From NCBI GenBank assembly GCA_020635115.1, contig JACKAK010000009.1:139867-203866 (forward strand): a stretch of 64,000 nt of DNA, written 5' to 3'. The translations under genes were made by a program, and so were the position numbers. The notes beneath the pieces are model-generated. The model was not told the DNA's origin and did not search any database. It saw only the letters and a program-made list of their open reading frames with translations. Each line of letters starts with the position of its first letter. The stretch's first letter is position 1. Of the stretch, positions 8,122-17,904 are shown piece by piece. Origin of the DNA: Halobacteriovoraceae bacterium (lineage in GTDB: Bacteria; Bdellovibrionota; Bacteriovoracia; Bacteriovoracales; Bacteriovoracaceae).

Positions 8122-9444
8122 TTAAATTTCAACTTCACTACAAGATCCATTTTTGCATTCTGTTTTACATTGTCTCACAAAAGGATCTTGTGAAATTTGA
8201 CAACTTCCATCCATACAAAAGACTTGGCAATCGAAATGGATTTCTTCACAAGAATTGTTTTCGCACATTTTTTTACACTCTTTTGCATTTGGTTCATTCG
8301 AAACACTACATACTCCATCCTTACATTCAATCTTACAACCAGGGGCCCACCAGCTTGGATCTTCTTCTTGAATTTTTATTTGACTTGGATTAAATGCACA
8401 CATCTTACTTGAAATACTTCCACTAGCATATTTATTCATTAATTTGTTATGAGTAAAGACATCATCTTTACCAATGGATGTTATCAAATTTACATGAATT
8501 ATCCTATTTTGCTCATCACTTGGTCGTTGTTTCTCATTTAACATCATTCTGTAAGCTGCCGGAAATGTCACAATTTTACCAATAAGTTTATCTAATTCTT
8601 TGTGCTTTAATACTTTATCATAGGGAACATTATTAATATCAACTTTCCCATCTCTTACCAGTATGTATTCAACTGCGTAATCAAGACTTTCTGAACCTTT
8701 TGGAGTGACAGAAGTATTTAAGAGCCTCCAGAATCCATCTTCTCCCTTTACTGCAACAACTTGATGCCCATTCATATGATGTGGTACAGATCCATCACCA
8801 TTGACATCATCAATTCTCGGTTGTCCTATGCGTGGACAGGCGGCCTTATAATCCGTGACAATTGCCGTTGTCACATAATAGGTTTCTAATTCATATTTAC
8901 CAGCAATGTATTCAAATAACCTTGCATCCCCTGTACATCCAGCGAAATCACGAACTCTCGATGTAAGAGTGTTTTTAGCTAGTTCCTTCGCTGTAAATGA
9001 GTGAATAAAATCACTTTTAAGTATATTTATATCTTCAAGTGTGGGATTAACTGGTAGTTTCATTTTCAAGAAATGCTCGTACACTTTCCACTCTGCTGAA
9101 GTATAAATATTAGAATTTAGTCCATCACGTTCGTGTAAAATTGAATTAGCTTTAGAAGCCAAATCTTGTGGAAATGAATATCCATTATCTTCATGAATTG
9201 CATATTCTACAAGAAGACTATTTAGATAATCTTTCTCATTTGGATTTGATATATTTAAAATTTCACGAATGACTTTCTCTGTTGCAACTTTCTTCGTCAC
9301 AAACTTATTTTTTCGAAGACTATTTGAATTCAAATTATTAAGAGTTGTTTGTTTCTTTTTTTTGCTATTTTCCGAAACCCCTACACAAGAGACTAAAGAG
9401 ATGAGTAAAAAAAATAAAGTTGTGTTCCTTAGTACAATTAACAT
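8122..9444 (-). CDS. lipoprotein with transglutaminase-like domain and Cys-rich tail
   Basis: The signal peptide ends in lipobox LVSC (Cys20). The middle shows a Cys/His/Asp pattern typical of transglutaminase-like folds: GCTGDARLFEYIAG, then GHQVVAV, then DGFWRLLNTS. The last 70 residues are a Cys-rich tail of repeated CxxxCxxGxC-like units (CKIECKDGVC, CQVFCMDGSC, CKTECKNGSC), probably disulfide-bonded outside the cytoplasm. A good Shine-Dalgarno (AAGGAAG) precedes ATG 9444. The role may be peptidoglycan or protein crosslink modification, or simply binding; the family is inferred from the motif pattern alone. The nearest neighbour is the ORF remnant, which converges on its 3' end. Confidence 0.6.
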   Translation of the reverse strand: MLIVLRNTTLFFLLISLVSCVGVSENSKKKKQTTLNNLNSNSLRKNKFVTKKVATEKVIREILNISNPNEKDYLNSLLVEYAIHEDNGYSFPQDLASKANSILHERDGLNSNIYTSAEWKVYEHFLKMKLPVNPTLEDINILKSDFIHSFTAKELAKNTLTSRVRDFAGCTGDARLFEYIAGKYELETYYVTTAIVTDYKAACPRIGQPRIDDVNGDGSVPHHMNGHQVVAVKGEDGFWRLLNTSVTPKGSESLDYAVEYILVRDGKVDINNVPYDKVLKHKELDKLIGKIVTFPAAYRMMLNEKQRPSDEQNRIIHVNLITSIGKDDVFTHNKLMNKYASGSISSKMCAFNPSQIKIQEEDPSWWAPGCKIECKDGVCSVSNEPNAKECKKMCENNSCEEIHFDCQVFCMDGSCQISQDPFVRQCKTECKNGSCSEVEI

Positions 9445-9649
9445 ATGACTTCCTTATATTAATGAAAAAAAATATGCTTAAAACGTACAAGATAACAACA
9501 AGTGCTTAATGGTAGGTAGTATTGTAATCGAAGGTCTTATAGAAACCAATAATTAATTTTAAGCTATTGAAATTATATCAAACTGCCAGAAATAATGGTG
9601 CCCGTTTTTAGTGTAGATGTTTATAAGTAGTTACAATCTAAATGACAAT

Positions 9650-10081
9650 TTATGCAGACTTTTTAAACACATTAAAATGTTTAGTGATCTTAGAGATGAA
9701 ATCTTTTTTTACGATAGGTTTAGATATGTGTTCATCACATCCAAATTCAATGGATTTCTTTTGCTGAGAAAAATATGCATCTGCTGTTAGTGCCCAAATC
9801 ATAACTCTTTCACTATTTCTTAAAGTTTCAATTTCCCTGATTTTTTTGGTAGCATTTAGTCCGTCTAAAACTGGCATCTGAATATCCATTAAAATTAAAT
9901 CATAACGATTCGATTTAAATTTTTCAATTGCTTCCATTCCATCTTGTGCTTCATCTATTGATATTTTAAAAGGTCTTAAAAATGCCTTTATGAGGGTTCT
10001 ATTTTCAAATGTATCATCAACCAGAAGTATTTTTCCTTTAATATTTTCAATTAGCTCATGCTTTTGTAATGTTGTGGAAAC
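9650..10081 (-). pseudogene. receiver domain separated from its kinase by an in-frame TAA
   Basis: Read directly after the kinase stop codon, the same frame continues for 143 codons as a complete receiver domain: acidic pair in KILLVDDT, phospho-acceptor Asp in LILMDIQMP and the conserved Lys in HISKPI. No ATG, GTG or TTG occurs before the ATG at 9937, which would delete the acidic pocket. The natural reading is the C-terminal receiver of a hybrid histidine kinase (504 + 143 codons) split by one nonsense codon at 10082-10084. Readthrough, or a sequencing error at this base, are the alternatives. Without the stop the protein would be 648 codons. Confidence 0.75.
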
Positions 10082-11596
10082 TTATTTTATTAAAAAGAAA
10101 TATTTAAATGGGATTTGAATTTTAAATGTTGTAGAGCGGGGATTATCTTCGCAAATAAGAAATATATCTCCGTGCATTTTTTGTGAGAGTTCTTTAGAAA
10201 TAGATAAGCCGAGACCAGATCCACCGTATTTTCGAGTAATAGATAAATCGCTTTGTTTAAATTTTTGAAATATACTTTCCCTTTTTTCCAAAGGAATACC
10301 TATTCCGTAATCTTTAATTGAAAGACTGATAATGATCTCTTCCGAATTAATTATCGATTGATCGAGAATAAGGTCTATTTTGCTTTCAGTTTCTGAAAAT
10401 TTTATCGCATTTGATAGAATATTGACAACAATTTGTCTATATCGCAATGGATCTCCAATAACGATTGTATTTCTGTCAATATTACTTAAAAGTTTAACTT
10501 CAATTTTTTTATCGTTTAACTGTGATCTAAGACTTTGAATTGTTTCTTCAATATTATGTGTAATATTGAAATTAATTTTTTCAATTTCCATTTGTCCAGC
10601 ATCTATTTTAGATAGATCTAAAACATTATTTATCAATGAAAGTAAATTATTTCCAGAATTTTTCATGATATTTAAATATTCTTTTTGTTCACTATCCAAT
10701 GGACTTTCAAGAAGTACATCATTTAACCCAATAATTGAATTTAGTGGAGTTCGTATTTCATGAGAAACATTAGATATGAATTGCTCACGAAATTGAATAA
10801 TTTCCTTCAATTTTTGATTTTTTGACTCTAAGTTTAATCCCATATTGATGATTTCATTTGAAAGAATGGAGAGTTCATTTTTGCAATCACTGTAATCCAA
10901 ACATATAAGATCATTATCATTTATTCTGTTTATGATCATTATAATATTTTCAGTTTTACGAGTGATGTATTTGTTAAGATATAACGAAAGTAGTGTACTG
11001 AAAATAAAAAGACATATAATAACTATTGAAAAAATTATTATAATTTTATTTCTGGCACGCGTAAGTTTATTACTAATATTGTGTTTAACTATGACAACAC
11101 CTCTTTTCCAAGGTCTTAATTTACCGATGTCATTAGAAATTGTAAGAGGATAAATACCTAAAATAATTTTGTCTTCTTGGCGATAATATGTATGATTTTT
11201 AAACTCGACAATTGTTTCATGTGTAGACCTTCTAATGTTATTTATAACTTTTAAATCATATAAGTTTTGGTTTTCTATAAGTTTATCAAAGGCAAATAAT
11301 ATTTTGCCTTTCTGATCAATGATCCACACGTCATCAAGATTTCTAATATTTATAATCGACATTAATATGGAATTTAGATCACTTTTTTTGTCTTTTAGAA
11401 TATAATCCTCAATAAGACTAATATTTGCAGCGAAATAAGTGTTTAGCGTATTTTGTTCCTTTTTTACAAAATCATTCACATAAAAATTATACAAAAAAAC
11501 GGCCAAGATGATGGACAATATCACAGTGAATATTCCAACTGATAATGGAATGAAATATTTAAACTTAATATTTTCAATCTTCTTAAATAAATTCAT
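10082..11596 (-). CDS. membrane sensor histidine kinase (hybrid kinase N-terminal part)
   Basis: Transmembrane helix 1 is at about residues 15-37, an extracytoplasmic sensor region follows, and helix 2 lies near residues 180-208. The kinase core has the phospho-acceptor His in FISNVSHEIRTPLNS, an N box (VVNILSNAIKFSE), and the G boxes DYGIGIP and GGSGLGLSI. The start overlaps the 3' end of the substrate-binding lipoprotein gene by 14 nt, so the two are translationally coupled and the lipoprotein probably feeds the sensor. The gene ends with TAA, after which a receiver domain continues in frame. Base composition is very AT-rich and GGCC is almost absent, unlike the housekeeping genes. Confidence 0.85.
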   Translation of the reverse strand: MNLFKKIENIKFKYFIPLSVGIFTVILSIILAVFLYNFYVNDFVKKEQNTLNTYFAANISLIEDYILKDKKSDLNSILMSIINIRNLDDVWIIDQKGKILFAFDKLIENQNLYDLKVINNIRRSTHETIVEFKNHTYYRQEDKIILGIYPLTISNDIGKLRPWKRGVVIVKHNISNKLTRARNKIIIIFSIVIICLFIFSTLLSLYLNKYITRKTENIIMIINRINDNDLICLDYSDCKNELSILSNEIINMGLNLESKNQKLKEIIQFREQFISNVSHEIRTPLNSIIGLNDVLLESPLDSEQKEYLNIMKNSGNNLLSLINNVLDLSKIDAGQMEIEKINFNITHNIEETIQSLRSQLNDKKIEVKLLSNIDRNTIVIGDPLRYRQIVVNILSNAIKFSETESKIDLILDQSIINSEEIIISLSIKDYGIGIPLEKRESIFQKFKQSDLSITRKYGGSGLGLSISKELSQKMHGDIFLICEDNPRSTTFKIQIPFKYFFLIK

Positions 11597-12521
11597 CTGT
11601 TATATATTCTTCAATCGAAATGTTATCATCTAAAATGAGATTCGATTTTTTTAAGATATGTATAAGGTTTTTGACATTTTGATAGATTAATCCATCTTTT
11701 TTCATATGTAATAAATTTTGATTCCTATCAACCAGAATTAAACCATCATACATTTTATTCGCATTCTCATCGTTGATATCAAATTTTTTCTTCAGATAAT
11801 CAATCGTCTCAATATTCAAATGTTTAAACTTTGGCATTGTTTTATACCAAGTTTGAATAATATCTTTCACGATACTTTTATTTTTTATATATGACTCTTC
11901 ATTGATAATTAATACGTCTACAACTTCACCTGGTATTTTCGAACTATCAAATATAATCTTACCTCCATGTTCTAAAATTTGGCTTTTAACGGGTTCAAAA
12001 GTAACTACAGCATCAATATTTTCGGAAATGAATGCATTCAGATGTTCATTCTCACTTCTTGGAATAATTTGAACTCTATCTAAATCAATATTGGATTTTA
12101 CCGCAGCTCTACTTAGAAAATATGCTCCAAGTGCAGTATGTTCTACTGCCACTTTTTTTCCCTCTAAATCTTTCATAGAATTAATATGTTCTTTGCCGAT
12201 TATGACATCTGCTCCATTAGAATAATCTATAATGAGCACAATCTTGAATTTTACTTTTTTCTCTGCAAGCAAAACGACTTCATCCAAAGTTAAAGTTGCT
12301 GCATCGATGATTCCATTTCTAAAAGCATTCGATACGTTTGTAGCTGTAAAAAAATTTCGGATTTCAATATTTGAATTTTTGTATTCATTTTTATATTTTG
12401 CATAGTGAAATACTTCATATCCAGGCCAAGTATTTGTACCAATGAGAAAAACATTCTCCTTTTCTTTCGAACATGAACTAAAAACAAATATTAATATCAA
12501 ATAATATAAAAATAATTTCAT
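11583..12521 (-). CDS. SsuA/NMT1-like substrate-binding lipoprotein coupled to a kinase
   Basis: A lipobox (FSSC, Cys17) is followed by a periplasmic binding protein fold of the sulfonate/nitrate/thiamine-precursor type: GTNTWPGYEVFHYAK near the start, GIIDAATLTLDEVVLL, then LEGKKVAVEHTALGAYFLS and IDAVVTFEPVKSQI. No ABC permease or ATPase gene is nearby; its only partner is the overlapping kinase gene. That suggests a sensory rather than transport role, with the lipoprotein presenting a ligand to the kinase. The ligand cannot be told from sequence. The 312-residue length is normal for the family. Confidence 0.75.
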   Translation of the reverse strand: MKLFLYYLILIFVFSSCSKEKENVFLIGTNTWPGYEVFHYAKYKNEYKNSNIEIRNFFTATNVSNAFRNGIIDAATLTLDEVVLLAEKKVKFKIVLIIDYSNGADVIIGKEHINSMKDLEGKKVAVEHTALGAYFLSRAAVKSNIDLDRVQIIPRSENEHLNAFISENIDAVVTFEPVKSQILEHGGKIIFDSSKIPGEVVDVLIINEESYIKNKSIVKDIIQTWYKTMPKFKHLNIETIDYLKKKFDINDENANKMYDGLILVDRNQNLLHMKKDGLIYQNVKNLIHILKKSNLILDDNISIEEYITDEFI

Positions 12522-12714
12522 TAAAAATTCCTTAGATTCTGATATCTTATCGGGGAAAATAAAAATCTATTGAGATGAAAAATACATTACTTAAATTAGG
12601 TTGAAACGTCGAAAAAATATAAGTGATTTTGACTATTCTAGCATTTATACCTGGCCTCTTTAGTTTGATAAATCTATCATATTAATCATTCAACATTTCA
12701 CTAAGGAGAGAAAT
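12522..12714 (+). promoter_or_regulatory. promoter region with palindrome before the peroxiredoxin gene
   Basis: A gene-free stretch between divergent genes. It holds the perfect palindrome TGATA-AATC-TATCA at 12666-12679, about 35 nt before the ATG, and a strong Shine-Dalgarno (AAGGAGAG) at the 3' end. The palindrome could be an operator for a redox regulator, but no specific consensus was matched. Confidence 0.35.
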
Positions 12715-13440
12715 ATGTCATTGGCCGATAAAACAGGAGAGAAAGTACCTCAAGTTACATTTAAGACAAGAGTTGGACATGAATGGGTAGATAAAACTAC
12801 TGATGACTATTTTAAAGGAAAAAAAGTTGCCCTTTTTGCCTTACCTGGCGCTTTCACACCAACTTGTTCATCTACTCATCTACCTAGATATAATGAACTT
12901 TATGAGACATTTAAATCCAATGGATTTGATGACATTATTTGCCTTTCAGTGAATGATTCCTTTGTTATGAATAGTTGGCAAGAAGAGCAAAATGCTTCTA
13001 ATATTACAATGCTTCCAGACGGAAATGGAGAGTTTACTGAAAAGCTAGGTTTTTTAGTTGATAAATCTGCTATTGGCTTTGGAAAAAGATCATGGCGATA
13101 TTCTATGATTGTAAACGATGGGAAGATTGAAAAAATGTTTATTGAAACTGAAGGCCCAGGAGATCCTTTTGGTCAATCAGATGCAGATACAATGCTGAAG
13201 TACTCAGGTATTGAGATCCCTCCATCCTATGTTGTCTACTCTAGGCCAGGGTGTCCTTTTTGCGCTAAGGCCAAAAAACTTTTAAAAGACAAAGGTATTG
13301 CATTTGAAGAACATGTCTTAAATAAAGACTATACAATCAAAACTCTTGTTGCCATTAGTGGGAAGACTTCTGTCCCTCAAATTTTCGCCAATGGAACAAA
13401 AGTTGGTGGTTCTGATGATCTTGAAAAGTTTTTAAAATAA
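12715..13440 (+). CDS. peroxiredoxin-glutaredoxin fusion protein
   Basis: Residues 1-165 are a Prx5-type peroxiredoxin with the peroxidatic Cys in PGAFTPTCSSTHLP. Residues 170-241 are a glutaredoxin with the active site RPGCPFCAKAKKLL and the glutathione-binding pattern TSVPQIFANG. Such fusions reduce peroxides with glutathione as direct reductant and are known from several proteobacteria. The 241-residue length matches them. It is monocistronic, ending at a strong hairpin shared with the convergent DksA-like gene. The palindrome upstream may mediate oxidative control, but that is unproven. Confidence 0.93.
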   Translation: MSLADKTGEKVPQVTFKTRVGHEWVDKTTDDYFKGKKVALFALPGAFTPTCSSTHLPRYNELYETFKSNGFDDIICLSVNDSFVMNSWQEEQNASNITMLPDGNGEFTEKLGFLVDKSAIGFGKRSWRYSMIVNDGKIEKMFIETEGPGDPFGQSDADTMLKYSGIEIPPSYVVYSRPGCPFCAKAKKLLKDKGIAFEEHVLNKDYTIKTLVAISGKTSVPQIFANGTKVGGSDDLEKFLK

Positions 13441-13469
13441 ATGACCCAATTGATCCGAATAAGATAATC

Positions 13470-13500
13470 AGGAAATCCCTCCACAATGGAGGGATTTCCT
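13470..13500. terminator. perfect 14-bp hairpin between convergent genes
   Basis: AGGAAATCCCTCCA, a 3-nt CAA loop and the exact complement form a very stable stem between the convergent peroxiredoxin-glutaredoxin and DksA-like genes. Neither side has a long T-tract, so it may act as a bidirectional transcript end or as a 3' stability element. Confidence 0.65.
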
Positions 13501-13551
13501 GGACAAACAAAAAAGGAGAATGTTCAAGAGAACAAATACACAAGCAGGGGA

Positions 13552-13944
13552 CTAGACTGCTTGTAGAGTTTTTCCAAGCGTTTTAGATCTTCTTTTATAT
13601 AATATATGCCGTTCAGTATTTTCAATTTGTTCTTTACATTCAATACATTGACTAGCAGTCGGTCTGGCCAATAATCTAGCTTCCGAGATTTGTTGACCAC
13701 ATTCTTGGCAAATTCCAAAAGTACCCTCATGAATTCTAATGAGTGCTAAGCCTATTTTTTTCTTCATATGGTAATTTCTGGCCCTAAGCTTTAAAATAAG
13801 CTGATTAGTTTTTTCCACTTCTGCAATATCTGTTTCATCGTTTAATTTTTGAGTTTCTAGTTTATTTAAGATTTCATCAAAAGTATTTTCATGAAGCATT
13901 TTCTCAAACAAAACTCTGAATTTTTCTAAACTTTTTTGGGCCAT
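13552..13944 (-). CDS. DksA/TraR-family zinc-finger protein
   Basis: An N-terminal helical region of about 80 residues is followed by a C4 zinc finger, CQECG...CIECKEQ, near residues 90-112, the DksA/TraR arrangement. DksA-type proteins enter the RNA polymerase secondary channel and tune transcription, often with ppGpp. At 130 residues it is slightly shorter than E. coli DksA (151). The acidic coiled-coil-tip residues of true DksA are not clearly recognisable, so a DksA-like paralogue is the safer call. A good Shine-Dalgarno (AAGGAGT) precedes the ATG. Confidence 0.8.
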   Translation of the reverse strand: MAQKSLEKFRVLFEKMLHENTFDEILNKLETQKLNDETDIAEVEKTNQLILKLRARNYHMKKKIGLALIRIHEGTFGICQECGQQISEARLLARPTASQCIECKEQIENTERHILYKRRSKTLGKTLQAV

Positions 13945-14295
13945 GATATTACTCCTTCTTTAGAGTTAGGGGTTAAAATCTAAGAATGGATCGGTTAGCT
14001 TCCCTGCTGGTGATCCACTCTTCAGGGCCCTCCTGGCCATATAGGCAATATTGCATTTGTTATGCCAATGAAATCTAGACATATTATTAAGCACTTAACG
14101 CATAAAGAACGATAATCAGCATAACTTTGGGACCATAACTCTACTGAAGTGGTGACACCGCAGTGTCATTTTGCTTGTTTTAAACGACTTTTAAGTTTCA
14201 AAGTGTTAAGTTTGATTTTTGCCCTAAGTCGACTCGTGAAGTCCTGACAGAAAAGTGAACAAATGGTTTAATGGCCATATATGAAGGGGGGCGTC
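13945..14295. promoter_or_regulatory. divergent promoter region between the dksA-like gene and dnaE
   Basis: About 350 nt without a gene. Two small inverted repeats stand out: TGGATC...GATCCA around 13987-14017, and TGACAC-CGCA-GTGTCA at 14153-14168. It must contain promoters for both divergent genes. No RNA gene was recognised. Confidence 0.4.
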
Positions 14296-17200
14296 ATGTC
14301 TGGAGAGGACATTTGTCTTAATTTACAAAAAGATTACCCGGATAGTTTTGTCCATTTGCATTTACATACTCAGTATTCATTACTTGATGGCGCAATTCGT
14401 ATTCCCGATTTGATTAAATCTTGTAAAGAAATGGGTGTAAGGGCCGTTGCTCAAACTGATCATGGTAATATGTTCGGAGCAATTGACTTTTATTCACAAT
14501 GTAAAAACGCAGGTATTAAACCAATTTTGGGAAGTGAAATTTACTTCACTCCAGGTTCTCGTTTTGAAAAGAGAGCGCCCAAAAAATCTAAAGTAGTTGA
14601 TTCACAAGATGAAATGGAATCCAAACATCATATCCATCATCTAATTCTTTTGTGCAAAAACAATAAAGGCTATGAGAACTTGTGTAAGCTTCTCTCAAAG
14701 GCCTATTTGGAAGGTTTTTATTATAAACCGCGTGCTGATATCGAGATACTTAAAGAATTCTCTGAAGGACTTATTTGTACTACGGCCTGTTTGAAAGGTG
14801 AGGTGGGGTACAATTTTTTTACTGAACAAGATGAAAGAGCGATTAGTGCTATTCACAAATTACACGAAATTTTTGGTGATGATTTCTATTTAGAAATTCA
14901 AGAAAATGGAATACCTGAACAGTCATTGGTCAATAAAAAGGTCATTGCGTATGCAAAAGAGCACAATTTAAAAGTCGTGGCCACCAATGATTGTCACTAC
15001 CTTACGGCCGAGGATGCTTCGGCCCAGGAAGTCCTCCTTTGTGTTCAAACAGGAAAAACTTTTGCAGATGAAAAGAGAATGAAGCTTACTACCAATGAGT
15101 TTTATTTTAAATCGCCTGAAAAAATGCGACATAATTTTTCTTATATTCCTCAGGCCTGTGATAACACTCTAGAAATTGCAGATAAATGTAATGTTGAGCT
15201 GATTTGGACAGATGAAAAAGGTAATCAAATCTATCATCTTCCCGACTTTCCAATCGACTCTGGTGAGAGTACAGAGGACTATTTCAGAAGAGTTTCTAGG
15301 GAAGGATTAGAGAAAAGATTTCAAGGCCCTCATTTTTCTAAACTGGTAGCTAGCGAAAATTGGGAATCAACAGAGAAATTGAAATATTATGAGCGACTGG
15401 AAGGCGAAATCAATATGATTATTGAAATGGGCTTTCCTGGATATTTCTTAATTGTTTCTGATTTCATACAATGGTCCAAATCAAATCGAATACCTGTTGG
15501 CCCAGGACGAGGCTCTGGTGCTGGATCCCTTGTTGCTTATGCTTTAGAAATAACAAATATCAATCCAATTCCCTATAATTTACTCTTCGAGAGATTTATT
15601 AATCCAGAAAGAATTTCAATGCCAGATTTTGACGTTGATTTCTGCCAACAGAGAAGGCAAGAGGTCATCGAATATGTAACGAAAAAATATGGTTCCGAAA
15701 GAGTTGGACAAATCATAACTTTTGGAAAACTTCAAGCAAAGGCCGTTATTAGAGATGTTTCTCGTGTTTATGCTTTACCCTATTCTGAAGCAGATATGCT
15801 CTCAAAACTTGTTCCAGATGAACTTGGAATAACTCTTAATAAGGCCCTTGAACTTGAACCAAAGTTTCAAGAACTCATGGATAATGATCCAAAAATTAGG
15901 CAAATAATAAATATTTCAAAAAGATTAGAAGGACTTTTGAGGCATGCTTCCATACACGCAGCAGGAGTCATTATCACAAGCTTACCACTAGTTAATTATT
16001 GTCCACTTTTTAGGGGAAGAGAAGGGGAGCAAGTCGTTCAATTTGATAAAGATTTTTCTGAAACAATCGGACTTGTTAAATTTGACTTTTTGGGACTTAA
16101 AACTCTCACAGTGATTGATTACGCATGTAAGTTCATTCGTAGAGATCACAATCCTCATTTTGATATTGAAGAAATAGATATTGAAGATGAAGAAGTCTAT
16201 AAATTTATTTCTCGTGGTGAAACGATAGGTGTATTTCAACTTGAATCTTCAGGAATGATTGATCTATGCAAGAGAATCATGCCAGGAACCCTGGATGATA
16301 TTACTGCAATTAACGCTTTATACAGACCAGGACCATTAGAATCTGGAATGGTTGATGATTTTATTGAAATAAAACATGGCCGCAAAGAAATGGTGTTTCC
16401 ATTTGCGCAGTTAGAACCAGTTCTAAAGGATACATATGGTGTCATTGTATACCAAGAACAAGTAATGAATATTGCTCGAATTGTTGCGGGTTATTCTCTT
16501 GGCCAAGCAGATATGCTTAGAAGGGCCATGGGGAAAAAGAAAGTTAAAGAAATGGATCGCCATCGAGAAATTTTTCGAAATGGTGCCAAGAAAAATGGTT
16601 TTGATGAGAAGAAGGCCGTCGATCTTTTTGAGTTGATGGCCAACTTTGCGGCTTACGGATTCAATAAATCACATGCGGTTGCCTATGGACTAATTGCTTA
16701 TCAAACGGCCTATTTGAAAAAATATTATCCGGCCGAGTTTTTTGCAGCTCTTCTTAGTACAGAGCTTAGTAATATGGACAAAGTAACGGCCTATATAAAT
16801 GATGTTAAATCATACAATATTGAAGTTCTTCCTCCAGATATCAATGAGTCTCTTTGGACATTTAACGTTGTGGATGGAAACATTCGATTTGGTATGGGCG
16901 CAGTTAAAAATGTTGGAGAATCAGCTGTAAACGCATTAGTAAAAGAGCGTGAAGAAAATGGTCCTTACACAGGATTTGTTAATTTCTGTGAAAGAGTTGA
17001 TTTAAAGGCCGTTAACAAGAGAGTCATTGAGTCTCTTATTAAAGTGGGTTCATTTGATAATTGTGAAAATCTAAATAGAAAAACTCTGCTTGAAAATATT
17101 GAACTTGTAGTGACGTATGCCCAGAAAAAACAAGAAGAAAAAAGTATGGGGCAGGTTAATCTTTTTGATTTGTTGAGTGAGAGCAATATTAATCCCATGG

Positions 17201-17904
17201 CCTTTCTTGATTTGGATGAGGTACCTGACTTTGATGATCAGGAAAAGTTGAATTATGAAGCAGAGTTAATGGGAATATATGTTTCTGGGCATCCTTTGTA
17301 TAAGTTTGCTGATATAATTACGCAGATGTCGTCAATGAGTATTAAGGAAGTTCATGACTGTGTTGGAGATGATAAAAGGGAAATGACACTGGCCGGATTA
17401 ATTACAGGGAAGAAAAACATCATTACTAAAAAGGGCGATAAAATGTGCTTTGCCACATTAGAAGACCTTTCAGGTAAAATTGAATGCATTGTCTTTCCGC
17501 GCACATTTAGTGAGTTTGAACATTTATTAGATTCCAATGAGCCAATGGTCATGAAGGGACAGGTGAATTTGGCAGAAGATCCAAGAAAATTTTTCCCCAT
17601 AAAAATTCAAAAACTTAAAGATCAAGCAGAAGAAAGAGTGACTGGAGTAAGGATTAATATAAAGCTCGAAGATTTCAATGAGTCGAGGCTTAATCGACTT
17701 CGTCAAATACTGTTAAGTTATAGAGGTACTGCTCCTACTCATATCATATTTGATGATAATTTGAGTAAGGGGCGCTTAAAACTTGGCGAGGAATATTTAG
17801 TGAATCCTACGCCACAGTTGGCCGCGAAAATCAATGACGTATTGAAGGATGATAGTGTAAAATTCATCATCGACGGAAAAATAGAAAACGTGGGAATGAT
17901 CTGA
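14296..17904 (+). CDS. dnaE: DNA polymerase III alpha subunit
   Basis: The replicative polymerase. Seen in order: a PHP domain opening with FVHLHLHTQYSLLDGA, the polymerase motif GPGRGSGAGSLVAYAL, the catalytic aspartates in MPDFDVDF, finger and helix-hairpin-helix regions (MRRAMGKK-like LRRAMGKKK), and a C-terminal OB fold (GDKMCFATLEDLSGKIE). About 1,200 residues, a normal DnaE1 length. The start chosen is ATG 14296 because the run AAGGGGGG lies 5-6 nt before it; ATG 14281 is five codons upstream and contains that run in its own coding part. The stop TGA shares a base with the next ATG. Roughly two dozen GGCC words were counted. Confidence 0.96.
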   Translation: MSGEDICLNLQKDYPDSFVHLHLHTQYSLLDGAIRIPDLIKSCKEMGVRAVAQTDHGNMFGAIDFYSQCKNAGIKPILGSEIYFTPGSRFEKRAPKKSKVVDSQDEMESKHHIHHLILLCKNNKGYENLCKLLSKAYLEGFYYKPRADIEILKEFSEGLICTTACLKGEVGYNFFTEQDERAISAIHKLHEIFGDDFYLEIQENGIPEQSLVNKKVIAYAKEHNLKVVATNDCHYLTAEDASAQEVLLCVQTGKTFADEKRMKLTTNEFYFKSPEKMRHNFSYIPQACDNTLEIADKCNVELIWTDEKGNQIYHLPDFPIDSGESTEDYFRRVSREGLEKRFQGPHFSKLVASENWESTEKLKYYERLEGEINMIIEMGFPGYFLIVSDFIQWSKSNRIPVGPGRGSGAGSLVAYALEITNINPIPYNLLFERFINPERISMPDFDVDFCQQRRQEVIEYVTKKYGSERVGQIITFGKLQAKAVIRDVSRVYALPYSEADMLSKLVPDELGITLNKALELEPKFQELMDNDPKIRQIINISKRLEGLLRHASIHAAGVIITSLPLVNYCPLFRGREGEQVVQFDKDFSETIGLVKFDFLGLKTLTVIDYACKFIRRDHNPHFDIEEIDIEDEEVYKFISRGETIGVFQLESSGMIDLCKRIMPGTLDDITAINALYRPGPLESGMVDDFIEIKHGRKEMVFPFAQLEPVLKDTYGVIVYQEQVMNIARIVAGYSLGQADMLRRAMGKKKVKEMDRHREIFRNGAKKNGFDEKKAVDLFELMANFAAYGFNKSHAVAYGLIAYQTAYLKKYYPAEFFAALLSTELSNMDKVTAYINDVKSYNIEVLPPDINESLWTFNVVDGNIRFGMGAVKNVGESAVNALVKEREENGPYTGFVNFCERVDLKAVNKRVIESLIKVGSFDNCENLNRKTLLENIELVVTYAQKKQEEKSMGQVNLFDLLSESNINPMAFLDLDEVPDFDDQEKLNYEAELMGIYVSGHPLYKFADIITQMSSMSIKEVHDCVGDDKREMTLAGLITGKKNIITKKGDKMCFATLEDLSGKIECIVFPRTFSEFEHLLDSNEPMVMKGQVNLAEDPRKFFPIKIQKLKDQAEERVTGVRINIKLEDFNESRLNRLRQILLSYRGTAPTHIIFDDNLSKGRLKLGEEYLVNPTPQLAAKINDVLKDDSVKFIIDGKIENVGMI

